Part shown: positions 1 to 11,128 of the stretch, in pieces
Position numbering within the stretch: position 1 is the stretch's first letter
Layout of the letters: every line of letters starts with the position of its first letter
DNA from: Ceratorhiza oryzae-sativae
Lineage: Eukaryota; Basidiomycota; Agaricomycetes; Cantharellales; Ceratobasidiaceae
Assembly: GCA_030998015.1 (NCBI GenBank)
Contig: JARWMV010000246.1
Coordinates: 62,001-126,000, forward strand
DNA: 64,000 nucleotides
Direction of reading: 5' to 3'
Notes under the pieces: model-generated
The model's database searches: none
What the model saw: only the letters and a program-made list of their open reading frames with translations
What the model was told of the DNA's origin: nothing
Translations under genes and position numbers: made by a program

Positions 1-38
1 TTAGTAAAATTTTAAGGCATATCCTAATTAATTGTTAG

Positions 39-700
39 ATCCTCGCGAGTATTGCATCTCGACCAAAGAATTTGTTGTCGATGAAGATGGAAAACTCAAA
101 GGATTGAACACAGTTCGTGTCGAATGGACCAAGGACAGTGGCGGACGTTGGAAAATGGAGGAGGTCCCAGGATCTCAAAAGTTCTTCCCAGCACAGCTCG
201 TTTTCCTTGCTCTCGGGTTTTTGGGTCCCCAGAGGGAGCCAATCGAAAAGATGGGTGTGAAACTCGACGGACGAGGGAACGTTCAAACTCCGAACAAGGT
301 GAGTGGTTGATTGATCAAAAGACATTGGATAGGAGACTTGATTTTCTCACAATTGTTCGCTTCAGAAATACTCAACCAATATCGATGGTGTTTTTGCTGC
401 GGGCGATTGCCGCAGAGGGCAGTCTTTGATCGTTTGGGGTATCAAGTACGTTTGACCCAAATTTTGGGATTTTAGAACTATTTCCTAAACTCGCCATTTT
501 ACAGTGAGGGACGAGGGGCTGCTGCCGAGGTCGACTCATGGCTAAGCAATGGAGTCACTCGCCTTCCTTTGGCTGGCGGGATCAAACAACGTGTAAGTTG
601 TCGTAAGATTGGAATGTCTTTTGTACCTGAACTGAGACCCTGCTAGCTTTTTATTCCTCCCTTGAGCACGAAATCTAAGCCAGTTGAGGTCGATGCCTGA
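39..700 (+). CDS. GLT1: glutamate synthase (NADH/NADPH-GOGAT), C-terminal end, 5' partial
   Basis: The 3' end of a glutamate synthase gene, which makes two glutamates from glutamine and 2-oxoglutarate in ammonium assimilation. The window opens inside an intron (branch CTAAT near 24, acceptor AG at 37-38). Exons are 39-298, 366-445, 505-592 and 647-700; all junctions keep frame. The visible protein is the end of the small-subunit-like, FAD/NAD(P)H-binding domain: ALGFLGP, then [17 protein letters not shown] and [13 protein letters not shown], the typical second dinucleotide-binding motif near the C-terminus of GOGAT. The tail ends in [12 protein letters not shown] before TGA. The large glutamine amidotransferase and synthase domains lie upstream of the window. 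The family call is firm; NADH versus NADPH dependence cannot be read here. Confidence 0.9.
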
Positions 701-919
701 GTTCCCCCTATTTCCCACGGCTACGATCGTTTTAACGAGGATTTTGATTTACTTCATTACGACTTCTTTTTCATATCATGTGAATCTTGTACTAAAAGAT
801 ACTGTCTTAACACTTGACCCTAGGCATGCGTTTGCCTGCGCCAAAAAGCTGGAATTTTTACACATCGCCCTCATCGATCAGAAAAATAGTGTTTTCCATT
901 CATGTTCTATCTGAGCCTA

Positions 920-2275
920 TCAACCAGATGCACGTTGTTCCTCTAGCTTGAGTACTGCCCGTTTAAGCCGTGCACCTGCCCATCCATAAGTCAAAGCATC
1001 TAAACTGCTTTGCAAATAAACTGCCCAGCGTCCAACCGCGCTCAACACAAGATTTTCGCGTCCAGGATGCGTCACGTCAAAGCCTAGTTTGACCAAGGAC
1101 ACAACCACGAGGACGGTGTACTTTCGGACCAACGGTTTCTTATTTGGAGGGCTTCGGCGAAATGAAACATTGTACTCACGGATAAAGGGAATAGCAGTAT
1201 AAGCATGCAGGCTTTTCGATTAATGAAATCTAATACGTTCTCGCGTAGTTCTTTATCCGAGCCAGTATCCAAGCCCTGGTCTGCGGATCGGTCATAAGCC
1301 ACCGTCTGGGGTAATGTCAGAGTTTGAGACGGGTCTTCTGAGCTTGGGTTCCCAGGAAAGGCGTTCCTAAACTCCTTGGTGAACTCAGATTCCCCACACT
1401 CGATCTCGGAAGATGCAATGTGTTGGGAGTCTCGCACGTCACGACGCTTGTGTCGCAAAAAGGCATGTAGCCGAAGGTATACGGTCAGAATGGCGACGAG
1501 CACTACCGTCCTAGTTGATACCCATGTCAACGGTGTGTACGAGGCAATGAAACAAGATTTCCTTGCCTGGGTATGAGATTCGTGAGTTCGCCGTATCGAC
1601 TAGACACTCCTCCCTTTGATACGTTAGCACTGGATACCGCAATGAGAGGTAGGCTCAAGATACTCACAAATGCACAATACCCATATCCATACCATGTTCC
1701 GCCAGCCCACCACAGTACAAAACTGATCGCGATGGCAATAGCATATATCGCCAGCCCAAGACCAAACCAAACACTTTGCGCACGGGCAAGAAGTGCGCCC
1801 AGCGGTCGAGTCAGAGCAACGTAGGTTACGACGGCGAGACAAATGGTCCACAAGTGCGCGGTAATCATACCGGTTCTGGCAGCGATCGTCAAAATATGAC
1901 AAACGCATCCGTCGAGGGATGATGAAGGGGATACAAGATATACCAAAGATGGGATGAGAAATACGGGCCTGAGGAAAATGTTAGATAGACTCTGTATGGT
2001 GCGATCAGAGGGCAGAAAGGTCCGTACCCAGCCCAGACGTAAGTCACGAATAGTCCAAGCAACATACGTTCTCGCATTGGAAAGTATCTTTGCCTCAATT
2101 GATGGTTTGTCTCCAACGAACACTTGTTTCTTAATATCACATATGATACGCAGGTAGCTCCGGTGGTGCCGCCTAATATAAGCAATAATGATACTCCGTT
2201 GAGTGCAATTGCCAGCTTGGGCTGACCGGCCAGGTGATGGTCAAAACGGCCGTGGCCGTCCAAGGATGTCGACAT
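920..2275 (-). CDS. seven-transmembrane receptor (Git3/cAMP-receptor-like GPCR)
   Basis: Predicted 384-residue membrane protein. Exons read on the minus strand are 2275-2028, 1968-1668, 1566-1180 and 1138-920; GT-AG junctions all keep frame and the sum is 385 codons. Seven hydrophobic helices can be seen: about residues 20-42 (NGVSLLLILGG), 63-80, then the stretch beginning CHILTIAARTG, a fourth with FGLGLAIYAIAIAISFVLW, a fifth (VVLVAILTVYL), a polar cytoplasmic loop rich in acidic and Ser/Thr residues, then two more (ACMLILLFPLS; VSLVKLGFDV onward) and a short basic tail. The layout, with a long third cytoplasmic loop, fits fungal class receptors of the glucose/cAMP-sensing (Git3, Dictyostelium cAR) type. 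Ligand is unknown. It lies tail-to-tail with the glutamate synthase gene. It could instead belong to another small fungal 7TM family; the seven-helix reading is the secure part. Confidence 0.65.
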
Positions 2276-2492
2276 TGTGCAACAGATGGATGGGGTGTAG
2301 GATAATATTACAGCCATTCATTTCAAGCATCACAGAGGCTTATATGATCAACAGAGGTCTATGAAGTTGAATTGTGTTGGTCGTGGCCACAACACAAATT
2401 ATGGATTATTAGACCGACAATCACGTGTGAAGATCACTTGGACTGTGCAATTCAACTGAATTAAATACAAAGCGCTATACCAAGAAGCCTGG

Positions 2493-4018
2493 TCAAACTC
2501 TTATTTTGCCCTTTGAGCCGCCGGGAAGTGGGCGGGGCCTTTTCGACGGCCGCGGCGCTTCAGGCACAGGCTCATCCTCACTGGACTCCTCTCCATCACT
2601 TCCTTCACTCACGTCCTCATCTTCGTCCCATTCGTCCAAATCCTGTTCGAGCTCCCCCTGTTCATCTTCGTCATTCATCTCTGCATCCTCTCCCTCTTTT
2701 CCCTGCTCTTCGTCCTCGTCCTCGTCATTAGCTTTGGCTCCTTTTGATGCGGCGGCCTTTTTTCTCTCGACATTACGAGCCTGCTCTTCTCGCCGCTCCT
2801 TCTTGAGCTTAGCACGAGCAGCTGCAGCCTTTTTGAGCTCTGCACTTTCAGCAGCGGTCTTTTTCACTAGATATAACCCAGCGTCAGTCAATCGCTTCCA
2901 CGATCCAAATGGACGCAAGCTACACCCACCAAATTCATGATACAACACTGCGCCCTGCTTTCCCGGCACACCCTCCGTGATTTTAACGAGCTTCAAATCC
3001 AGCCTAGGTCCAATCTCTGTAAGCTTGACCGCTCGCTTCGCCCCAGCCCGATTATTCCGGCCCACATAATCCGCAGGAAGCTGTACTTCGGCAGCTCCGC
3101 CTTCGCCATCCACATCACTGGCCGCTGATGAAGCACTCTCGTACCCGTCTGGTCCGGGATCCCCTGGCTGGCGCAGTACATAATCCGCTAAGTCCTTTTC
3201 GCGCCCAAGGTCGAGGACTTGGTGGGTGTGTGTCTTGCCGTCGACAAGTTTACGAATGTGTCGATTCACTCCAAGTGCCCGGACGCCGATGAGGTAGTGT
3301 CGGATAGAGATGCTGTTCGTAGTAGGCAGGTAGGAGATAAGGATTACTCGGCGAGCGGTTGAAAGAGATATGGTGTGGGGTGAGAGTGGAGGGAACAGTG
3401 CCTGGAAGAATTTTTGAACGAGGGAGAGGTGCGGAGGACAACCTGGGCCAGGCTGAGGGAAGGAAGCAAGGACAAGCTATTTGGGGAGATGGCCGTTTGG
3501 TTGGAGGTAAATGCAAAGTCAAGGAGGTGATGCTTACAAGTGGGGGCGACAGATATTCCATTCCAATACTCCGCGCGTGTCGACTCGCATTCAACAAGTC
3601 TTTGGTAAGACTATACCTCTCAACCCTAAAGCTGAGAGTGGGCCCGGCAGAAAGTCGAACGATCCGCAATGAAGGTGCAATTGGCGTGAGTGTAAGGGCG
3701 ATAATATGCGTCACTCCCAATGTCGGAGCAATGGACAGATAATCCTTGAGCTTGTTTCTCTTTCTTTCCTAAGCACACTTATTTTTTGGTATCAAACACC
3801 AAACCGGGCAAGCAATAGCATAGACGTACCCGTAGCCTGCTGGCCGTATTTGGCTCCATCACTTTACGCAGGTCTCGCACAAGCTGAGCCAGAGCTGGGC
3901 CGACCTGACCATGTTTGACGACGATCGACTTGGGTGCTCCGGATGTACCAGCACTTGCAGAGCCGTTGGCGGGTACCCCTCCCTTGAGATGTGTCCTATG
4001 CTTTTTTCGGCGGCCCAT
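2493..4018 (-). CDS. SSF1: Brix-domain ribosome biogenesis factor SSF1/PPAN
   Basis: Nucleolar 60S ribosome assembly factor of the Ssf1/Peter Pan family, acting in 27S pre-rRNA processing. Exons: 4018-3830, 3768-3538 and 3452-2493, giving 459 residues, close to the yeast protein. The N-terminus is basic (MGRRKKHRTHLKGG) and is followed by the Brix region: KSIVVKHGQVGPAL, LVRDLRKVMEPNTASRLR, KRNKLKDYLSIAPTLGVTH, GPTLSFRVERYSL, ALFPPLSPHTISLSTARRV and SIRHYLIGVRALGVNRHIRKL. The signature near the end, KLTEIGPRLDLKLVKITEG, is diagnostic. The C-terminal 110 residues are alternating Lys-rich and Glu/Asp-rich tracts, normal for the family. The exon 2-3 junction is the least certain: the acceptor used keeps frame, but another AG ten bases further would give the more family-like PPLVVL and then lose frame. 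Confidence 0.93.
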
Positions 4019-4153
4019 TGGAGTAGTGTGGTGGTCAAAATTTGGCGAATTAAATCATCCCGCGCACGTGACTGGATCTGCAAGCTGTGCAATGTTTGGA
4101 CACTCGGATAAAAATGAATTTCTTTATATTCGACGCCATCCGAGCTGGGAATA

Positions 4154-4650
4154 TTACATAGGATACAAATGGTAAAATAGAGTACAAGGAGGTATAGTAA
4201 CTTTGCCATCCAGTGAAATAGAACATTTAGATACGAGCGGTATCGGTTGTGGGTGCGCCGCGTTGTGCTTTGTTTGAACGGAACATCGACCTGACCTTGA
4301 CAGACATGGGTACATGAGCCCTTTATCGCGACCCTACAGAACATCGTTAGCCCCAAGCTATAAAAAAATGCGAGCTTCGGCTTACCATTGCCTTTAGCTC
4401 TGTCTTGGCTTGTCCACGTTCAGCGGATGTGGCGTTGGGATCATTGATAGTATTCTATTATCACGAATTAGTAAACCAAGACGCAAAAGACGCTGATCCA
4501 AACAGCCGACCTGGAGGCTTTCTACACGCCTCTCTTCGTTGGTTGCATGGTGGCCCTTGAGCCAACGAGAGCGAGCGGCGGCTTGGCCACGACTGGGGTG
4601 CCGTCAGGAGCAGTGGCAGTGGCACGAGGATGGCGGGACGACTTGAACAT
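4154..4650 (-). CDS. small conidiation-specific protein 6 (Con-6)-like protein
   Basis: Predicted 123-residue protein from three in-phase exons: 4650-4528, 4454-4386 and 4333-4154. Intron 1 has a very good branch site (TACTAAT) and intron 2 has CTAAC. The middle exon reads NTINDPNATSAERGQAKTEL-KAMG, which fits the short repeated Con-6 motif (a 'NP-x-[VT]-S-x-E-x-x-x-x-A-x-x-x-L' helix), and exon 1 carries a weaker first half (GSRATM). Con-6 proteins are small, hydrophilic and usually expressed in spores or resting stages; their biochemical role is not known. The last exon is not Con-6-like and may be wrong. The gene starts 0.6 kb upstream of SSF1 on the same strand. Confidence 0.45.
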
Positions 4651-5142
4651 GGTTAAAGCAACTGAAAGGCAGCTAGCAGGATGTGGGGTTGGGTGACGAG
4701 TCGGGGCTTTCGCGGTGTATGTTTTATATTTTGAGTGAAGCTAGGTGGATCCATGACGTCGTGAACAGTTGACGTCACATTAATATATTCTCAAGTTGAC
4801 GTTTGGCACATGGCGGATTGTAGTTCTCCACGCTCCATGCAGATTGTTCAGAGAAGTAGGATGATGACGTTCAAAGACGCACAAGGCCAAGTTGCTGGTC
4901 GTGCAAATCCGCCCAAATAAAACCCGCGTTCTAAACCATTTTGCGCGTTAGATCCTGGTAATTGCTAATTGCACCGGGGATGTCGGTGTGCATATACTCT
5001 AGTCTGAAATCCACGAACGTGTCCACTGAATGACAAAAGCACACCATGTTCCCTTCATCGGCTACCAAAAATTTGAAGGCCTGGATTGGGTAACGAAGTA
5101 CAAAACAAATTTGAACCAAGAAAACATCCAACGACCCAGCAA
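4651..5142. other. intergenic, no gene seen
   Basis: Upstream region of the Con-6-like gene and downstream region of the DUF3632 gene. It holds a pair of GACGTCA-like palindromes near 4755-4778 (TGACGTCGTG and GTTGACGTCACA), of the kind bound by bZIP factors, about 100-130 bases upstream of the Con-6-like start codon. No open frame with coding character was found. Confidence 0.4.
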
Positions 5143-6261
5143 TTATTTCTGCTGGGCATTGTACATCGCCTCGAGTGCAGCCGTCGCGGCCTCTTTGACT
5201 TTCCATCCGGCACCCCTCCCCCCAACCTCTTCTCGGTCATACCAAGCGACGACGTCCTTCAACACTTCACGCCAGAGCGCCCACCTCTGCTTCTCCTTGT
5301 CCATCCCGTCCACACCTTGCCACCTCTCGCCACCGTGTCCAGGCGCACCCTGATTGCGCGGCCAATCCGGGTTCCCGTTGGGTCCCCATATCTCGGTGCA
5401 TGCGTACATCTGTGGGCCAGCGAGTCGCAGCCAGAGCGCAGCGGCCTCGACCATCAACGCACGATACGCCGGCGTGTCTTCCCCCACCGGCCTCTCGGCT
5501 TCGCTCTCCGTCTGGTCGAAGATCGGGGGTGGGACAGCGGGCCAGTCTTCCAACCCATCTCGCGCCGCCCACACGCTGCACACCGCAAACGAGTCCAATC
5601 CGGCATCGGCCCAGAATCGAGCCATGAGCCCCTGCAGAGCCAGCCAAAACTTTCGACGCTGGGTCGCCAGATCGATGTTCTCGTCCTTGACGAACGAGGC
5701 GGGCGGGGCCCCGGCTAGCGAATCTTGGACTTCGGGGCGACCGAGGGCATCATCATCCGGACCCAAGTAAGCCAGGGGGCCTGTGATGATATCAGGACGC
5801 GGTGTTTATAACAAAAAGTCAGACAACTCGCCATTGTTAGCCTCTCGCAGGCTCGGTCCGATGAGCGGCAGCGACTTGATGCTTGTGTCCTCTCCCCAGA
5901 TCGTCCACTTAGGCTCCTCGGGAAGAACCTGGAGCGCCTTGACAAACCCAATGGCCTTGTCGAGGTTATGTTTGAGCCGGTCATCGGTATCCCAATCCGC
6001 AACCCCCTTCAACAAACACTCCCACAGCGACCAAAAGAACGTCTCGGCCCCGGGCGTATCTCGCTTGGGACCCGAGTTGCGACGCACAGTGCTAGGATCG
6101 ACCGGGTCGTTCGAGTGCTCGTTGACGTACGCCTTGGCGATGCTCACGATGTGTTCAGCACCCGCCTCGGGACTCAAGCTTGATTCGGGTCCGATGAGTT
6201 GAGAGAAGGCGGATGTGAGTTTTACCTTGAGTTCTTCGATGGGATTTGCAGAGTCGGCCAT
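5143..6261 (-). CDS. DUF3632 family protein
   Basis: Predicted 355-residue cytosolic protein in two exons, 6261-5832 and 5780-5143. No signal peptide or membrane helix. It fits the fungal DUF3632 family: an all-alpha protein with conserved Trp-rich helices, here ETFFWSLWECLLKGV, KWTIWGEDT, KFWLALQGLMARFWADAG and, near the end, RWALWREVLKDVVAWYDREE. Function of the family is unknown. The single intron must be a GC-AG intron: exon 1 ends AATG and continues GCGAGT; only this donor puts exon 2 in the conserved frame (NNGPLAYLGPDDD), and the true GT dinucleotides nearby give a stop within a few codons. Reading through the intron also stops at once. Confidence 0.75.
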
Positions 6262-6690
6262 GATAGATCGAGGGATAGAGTGCTACACGCGGAGCAGCGA
6301 GATTTAAGCGGTGGCTAGCGTTCTCGGAGATACGAGTCCTTGATATAGCACGTACTCGGTGTGATGCGCCGAAATGCGTTATCTGGACCAATTCAATGTG
6401 AATCGCGAGTTAGCAGGTCGTATCGATATCGTCAGGGGGGGAGGGAGCATACGTATGGCTGATGAGCCAGAACGTCTTTATACCGTACGGGGTGGAGTTC
6501 TGGATATTCGGTGCTTCCCCATAAGTTATAGCGGTGGACAATACACGTGCCCCACGTCATCTCGGACTACCGTATCGGATGGGAGAAGCCCACTGTCGAG
6601 GCGCGCAAAATTGCTGGAATGTGCAATATAATCTGTCTCTTCCCCTTGACAGGACAGCGCGCATGTATTTTAAAATACAGGGTACCAGCT
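6262..6690. other. intergenic between DUF3632 and UBP8
   Basis: Promoter side of the DUF3632 gene and 3' side of UBP8. No coding frame with family resemblance was seen. A short G-run (about 6436-6443) lies in it. Nothing else is supported. Confidence 0.4.
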
Positions 6691-9064
6691 CTAGGCCTCT
6701 CCGAATAATTGCAACAGCTCCGAATCATCTTGGGCTGCGTTCACAATATCCATCAGCATTGGGTCAACAGCCTCTAAATCTGCCAAGAGCTCTCCGTCCT
6801 CCGGAAGGGTCACATCGTCGGAAGCCCGATAACTGAGATGCCGCTTCACATATACAAGCATATATGCGGAAGACCGCAGGCATTCTTGTAATGACGAACG
6901 CGACACTCTAGAACCAGCAATATAAGCCCTACTTCCATTATGTACATCATTTGTCAACTTACTTTTCATCGTCAAATCGATACCACTGACAAATCAGCTG
7001 TCAGCTGCGGGGTATGGACGAATTCTACAGAGGATCAACCAGACGCACCCTATCGTGACACCGCGCAAAATTGGTGTAGTGGCCAGTATCCATCTGGCCC
7101 TCGTGGTTGACCACGGCGAGCAGATCGTATTCATACATCGAGTCTGGACCGGGATTTTTAGTGTTCCCCTTTCTCGCCATTACGGTCGAAAACGGAGCCA
7201 TGTTGAGCGTAGCGCCGAATCGGACTACGGTCTCGATTTTGTTCGAGGACGAGGCACCGTGCTCAAACCGCTTAATCAAGCCGTGGAGCTTAAGCCTCAA
7301 ACCGGCAGGAATAAATGGCGGTCGTACCTTGAGCTGAATACATAATACGGGGGGAAGTTTCCGCACGCTTAGTTGCTTTGTCGCATCCTAGATGAAAGAT
7401 CTGGGGTATTGGTTTTGAGGGTGACATGGCATGATACAGAACTTACGTTGGACGATTTGCCACATTTCTCGCATTTGTAAGTTGTCTTTTCCGGCTGAGT
7501 AAATCTGTTAAACATTAGAGTTTGCCACTGGACGCCACCCTGGTGCTGAGCCACTTACCTCCTCAAACACGACAACAGTGTCATATCCGATCCAGCCCCT
7601 GCGATAGGCCTCAAATCGAGGCTGATGTCGAGCATCATTTCCGACACGGACGTTACGTTTTCACACTGGCCACATTGCACATCGCTCTGGAGCTCCCCAG
7701 CAAACGTTGAATGGACTAAGCATGCACAAGGTGTAGCGCTCGAGTCTGGTGACGTCTTATGAATTTGATTGAGGATCGAGATGAAGCATTCGTGTGCATC
7801 GTGTTGACCATAACTGGCCAGATCCGTCGAGTTGAGCCAGAGCGAGTGCAGGATGGTCGTTGGTCCGAGCGGACCGGGATCTGAAGAATACACCTATAAC
7901 AGCTAGTTCAGCATCAACTCGATTCATCGCCCGCTGCGACCTTGCCTTGGTAAATAGCTTGTCCATTTCGCAGCTCATGCATTCTTTGATCGGACACTGC
8001 TGGCTATTGTGTTTGTCGCTCATATAGTAATTTCGTACCAGGGGGTTGTGAATCATTATCTGAACTATAACGTTCAGGTAGCATGTGCTTCCCAGATTGA
8101 ACAGCCCACGTAGACCTGTGATATGAAAGCTAGTTGGGGGGGGGACCGTATATATGAGGTTGGATCCCGTCACCAGAGCACTGCACCTGCGTGGCCTTGA
8201 GTATCTCGCTAGAAGCCAGAGGATTGGGAACCCAAGGTCGGAATGGCTGCCGTGGAAATGCTGTGACTATTTGTGGATCGTCAGAATACTCGCGGCCTCT
8301 GCTCTCGAAAACCTTACGCTTGAAGCGCGCGACTTTTTCTTCGGCGGACAACAGGGCAAGTGAATATGCTTGGTCTAGACGGCTGCTGTAGACGAAATCG
8401 TCGCATTCTGAACAGTATATCGAGCCAGACGACAAATCGACAACTGGATACGCCCGTCTCAGTTTCCAAAAAAAAAAAAAAAAAAAACATTATTTCCGGA
8501 AAAACCGAAACACGTACAAAAGGCATGCCCCGTGAACCTGAGATGATCAATAATATGACCGGCGAGCAGGCAACCGGCGGTCGAACACTCCACACAAACG
8601 CAGGGTCGGGCAAGAGCGGTCCCACAATCCGAACATCGCGTCACAGACGCCTAAATCCTCACATCAGGATCGTTTGGCCCTCGTTTCTCGGGGACGCCCC
8701 AAGAGAGGACACACACCTTGGACCTCTTCTTCTTCCCCGCTTCCCCGTGCATCCGGTTTCTCGCATTCCAACTCACCGCCGCGCTATACATCCTCAAAAA
8801 CCCAGGATCGGCAGCCCTGACTCGCAGATGCGGGCAGTCGGAATCGTCTGTGATGTCCTGGGATTCGGTTGGGTATTCAACGGGCTGTTGAGAGGGCGGG
8901 TATTCTTCTGCCTCGTCTGCTTCGGAAGAGGACGAGTCTGTGGTCGCGATGTCGCTCGAGCCTTGGAGGTCGTTTGTCGGGCGCACAGGCGAGTGGTCTG
9001 ACGGGTCGCTGCTCCCACCGTCTGCGATGCCGGGCAGGGCTCTCAGGCCGTTTGGTACAGGCAT
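6691..9064 (-). CDS. UBP8: SAGA-complex ubiquitin-specific protease UBP8 (USP22-like)
   Basis: Deubiquitinase of the SAGA co-activator; removes ubiquitin from histone H2B. Ten exons: 9064-8717, 8650-8518, 8443-8174, 8115-7946, 7893-7559, 7504-7447, 7387-7328, 7270-7049, 6985-6963, 6907-6691; 611 residues. After about 85 Ser/acidic-rich residues comes a zf-UBP module (CPHL; CSDCG; CVCVECSTAGC; GHIIDHLRFTGHAF; IYCSECDDFVY). The protease core starts GLRGLFNLGSTCYLN with catalytic Cys near 262; QHDAHE follows, then zinc ligands CGQC and CEKCGK, and the His box GHYTNF with His near 522, then WYRFDDEKV. The usual NLGNTCFMN is NLGSTCYLN here; Ser for Asn in the oxyanion position is a real change to note. 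Intron 4 must be GC-AG (donor GCAAGG). A 20-A tract sits in intron 2. Confidence 0.92.
8468..8487 (+). repeat. poly(A) tract in UBP8 intron 2
   Basis: Twenty consecutive A on the plus strand (T on the gene strand), inside the 74-nt intron 2 of UBP8 and about 25 bases upstream of the acceptor, where it acts as a long polypyrimidine tract. Likely variable in length. Confidence 0.9.
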
Positions 9065-9202
9065 AGTAAAGTTGGATTTTCGCAAGAGACTAGGTACGTT
9101 CCATGCAAGACCAAGCAAACGGCGTCAACGTGAAAGCGCGGTGGTGGCTATCTACAAGGCGACGATCTTATCTTATCTACACCGCGCTTCTTCTTTCCTG
9201 CC
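9065..9202. promoter_or_regulatory. 138-bp shared promoter, UBP8 and HIT gene
   Basis: UBP8 starts leftward at 9064 and the HIT gene starts rightward at 9203. Only 138 bp separates the two start codons, so the genes must share a promoter region. No TATA box or other defined element was identified. Confidence 0.55.
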
Positions 9203-10024
9203 ATGTTCAACTGCACGCGAAGTCAGGGGATCGAGCTCAAGGATGACGTCCATGGTTCTGCAGCTGCTGCGAAGAGTTGCGTCTTTTGCAACGTGAGCCG
9301 AGAACGTGGCTTTAATATCGTGTCCGAGGCAAGTTTGTTGGTTGAATATGAGAGGCTTGGAGTCGCTATAGCTCTGTTTCAGAATGAAGAGCTTGTGGTA
9401 TTCAGAGATAGAAACCCGGCTGCCCAGGTATGCATGTCGTCCTTTCCTTTTAAAGTGCCATATCGTTCTAAGTGTTGCAGCACCATCTCCTTGTCGTTAC
9501 GCGAAGTCATATCAGTAAGACCTCTCTTTGGGCTCATGACCTGCCAACCAACGACCCACACGTTTTACCGAATATTCCAGAGAGTGTGAAATCCTTGACT
9601 AGCTCAGACATACCTCTTTGTAGGTGTTTGGTTCATCTTGGATGGTCGTATTCTGAATACGGGATTGCAAAGTGAATCGAATGCACGCCGCTGGCTCAGA
9701 AGCGTTGACTAGCCTAGGCGTTCCTCAAGACCTCCAAAGGCAAGTGGTCGGATATCCACATTGGCGGTCGCTTTATAGAATACACTCAGATTCGGGTTTC
9801 ATATACCTCCATTCAACACTGTGAACCACATCCACCTTCACGCGCAAGGACTGCCATACCTCAACGTCATAAGAGAGAAAAAGTACCGAGCCGCCAAGTC
9901 ACGCATACTAGGGAAGAACAAAGGCTTCTCATGGTTCGCTGAATACGAACAGTGCCTGCGAATTTTGGAGTCAGGCAGTCCGTTGGCGTTTTCCCGTGTT
10001 GATTACAAGAGAGTACAAATGTGA
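9203..10024 (+). CDS. HIT-family nucleotide hydrolase (HINT3/adenosine 5'-monophosphoramidase-like)
   Basis: Predicted 181-residue HIT protein; the family cleaves AMP-lysine or related nucleotidyl compounds. Exons: 9203-9328, 9383-9427, 9481-9514, 9581-9619, 9673-9739, 9790-10024, all in phase. The N-terminal zinc-like CxxC is CVFCNV; the core reads NEELVVFRDRNPAA, HHLLVVTRSHI, FGFHIPPFNTVNHIHLHAQGLPY. The HxHxH triad (HIHLH) with the following Ala-Gln is the catalytic motif. The C-terminal 55 residues are basic and resemble HINT3 extensions. Two of the five introns are GC-AG with the perfect donor AG|GCAAGT (9329 and 9740). The first of these is 54 nt and in frame: if retained it would add 18 residues just before the conserved NEEL strand. 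Confidence 0.9.
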
Positions 10025-10091
10025 GATTAGTACAGCTGGGACTACATCAAAAACGACAGGTCTACACAGTATACAGCCAATAAGAATAGGA

Positions 10092-10916
10092 TCACTCGTC
10101 CTTCTTGGCAGCTACTTTTTCGGCCTCCTTGATGGAAGCAGCATCGGTCGCCGGCTCTCCTCCACCTGTGTTTCACTAAATCAGCTACGTGGCCTTTTAT
10201 GAGATGAAGGGAACGTACCAAACAATCCGCCACCCGTCTTGAACGGTCGCTTCAAGTCGCCTTGAGCGGGCCTGCCGAAAATATGGATTGCAACAGGCTT
10301 GGCCTCGATCAAGTTTTTCAACGCCATGAGTCCTTGAATAAAGAGCGGCTGGGTGTACTTCATGTAGCCGTGGAGGAACACCATCATCAGCACGCCCATG
10401 TACACTCCGCGAACTAGTTTGGATGTCTCTGCGAGGTCATAATCCTTAACGGTCGTGGTCACAAGCCCGCCGGATTCTGGATTCTGTAACGAGTAAAGTG
10501 AGATGAGAAGTATAGCATGCATGGGAGTAAGGAGCATACCATCGGGTTCTTGGGCTCAACTTTACATGCATAGGGTGAGCGACTGCAAGGCACAAGAGCA
10601 TAACCAAGACCTACCATACTTGAGCACAGTCTGGTCATTTTTGGCCTTGATCTATATGCAGATAAGTAAGCTGAAGTGGCGGCAAGCGATATGCGAATGC
10701 TTACCTTGGAAGACACAACATAGAATGCAGCAAGGCAAATAACCTGGGACGCAATGTACCCGAAGCGGACCCACTGCAAGACCTGTGGGTCGTCAAACGG
10801 AATCTTTCGGGCCACTGTGAAATACGGGGCATAAGCAGCGAAACGAGTGCTGGGCGACGCTACAGACCTTGCATGGCACCGAGAGAGACCATTAGGTTAG
10901 TGACAGCGGGGTTCAT
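10092..10916 (-). CDS. PHO88: PHO88/SND3 ER membrane protein
   Basis: ER membrane protein of the Pho88 family, in yeast linked to phosphate transporter maturation and to SND-dependent ER targeting. Six exons: 10916-10868, 10814-10705, 10651-10615, 10559-10540, 10483-10219, 10165-10092; 184 residues, as usual for the family. It begins MNPAVTNLMVSLGAMQ, then ARKIPFDDPQVLQWVRFGY, a helix (VICLAAFYVVSSKI), KAKNDQTVLKYVEPKNPM, then YDLAETSKLVRGVYMGVLMM and HGYMKYTQPLFIQ, with a Lys/Glu-rich tail. Exon 4 is only 20 nt. The gene is head-to-head with the gene at 11129. Confidence 0.95.
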
Positions 10917-11128
10917 GGTCGGCGAAGGAACGGAGGGAGGATGAGGACGAGCGTAGGATGAATGAGCCTTCGACTGACGTGGAGCACACTTTTTGCTCAC
11001 GCGCAGTCACGTGCACCCGATCATTTCCAATTCGCCTTGTCCTGTGCAGGACCAACGCCGAGGCCCAATTGCCGTCTCTCCTGGTCACTATGATCTTGTC
11101 TTGCGTAGCGGGCACACCGCCAGTATCC
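10917..11128. promoter_or_regulatory. 212-bp shared promoter, PHO88 and the gene at 11129
   Basis: PHO88 starts leftward at 10916 and the next gene rightward at 11129 (or 11090 if the earlier in-frame ATG is used). The interval contains a CACGTGC-type E-box (TCACGTGCACC near 11008-11018), a usual site for bHLH factors; no TATA box is obvious. Confidence 0.45.

Noticed and set aside
2506..2940. Plus-strand Ser-rich frame
   Set aside because: Shadow of the acidic Glu/Asp tail of SSF1.
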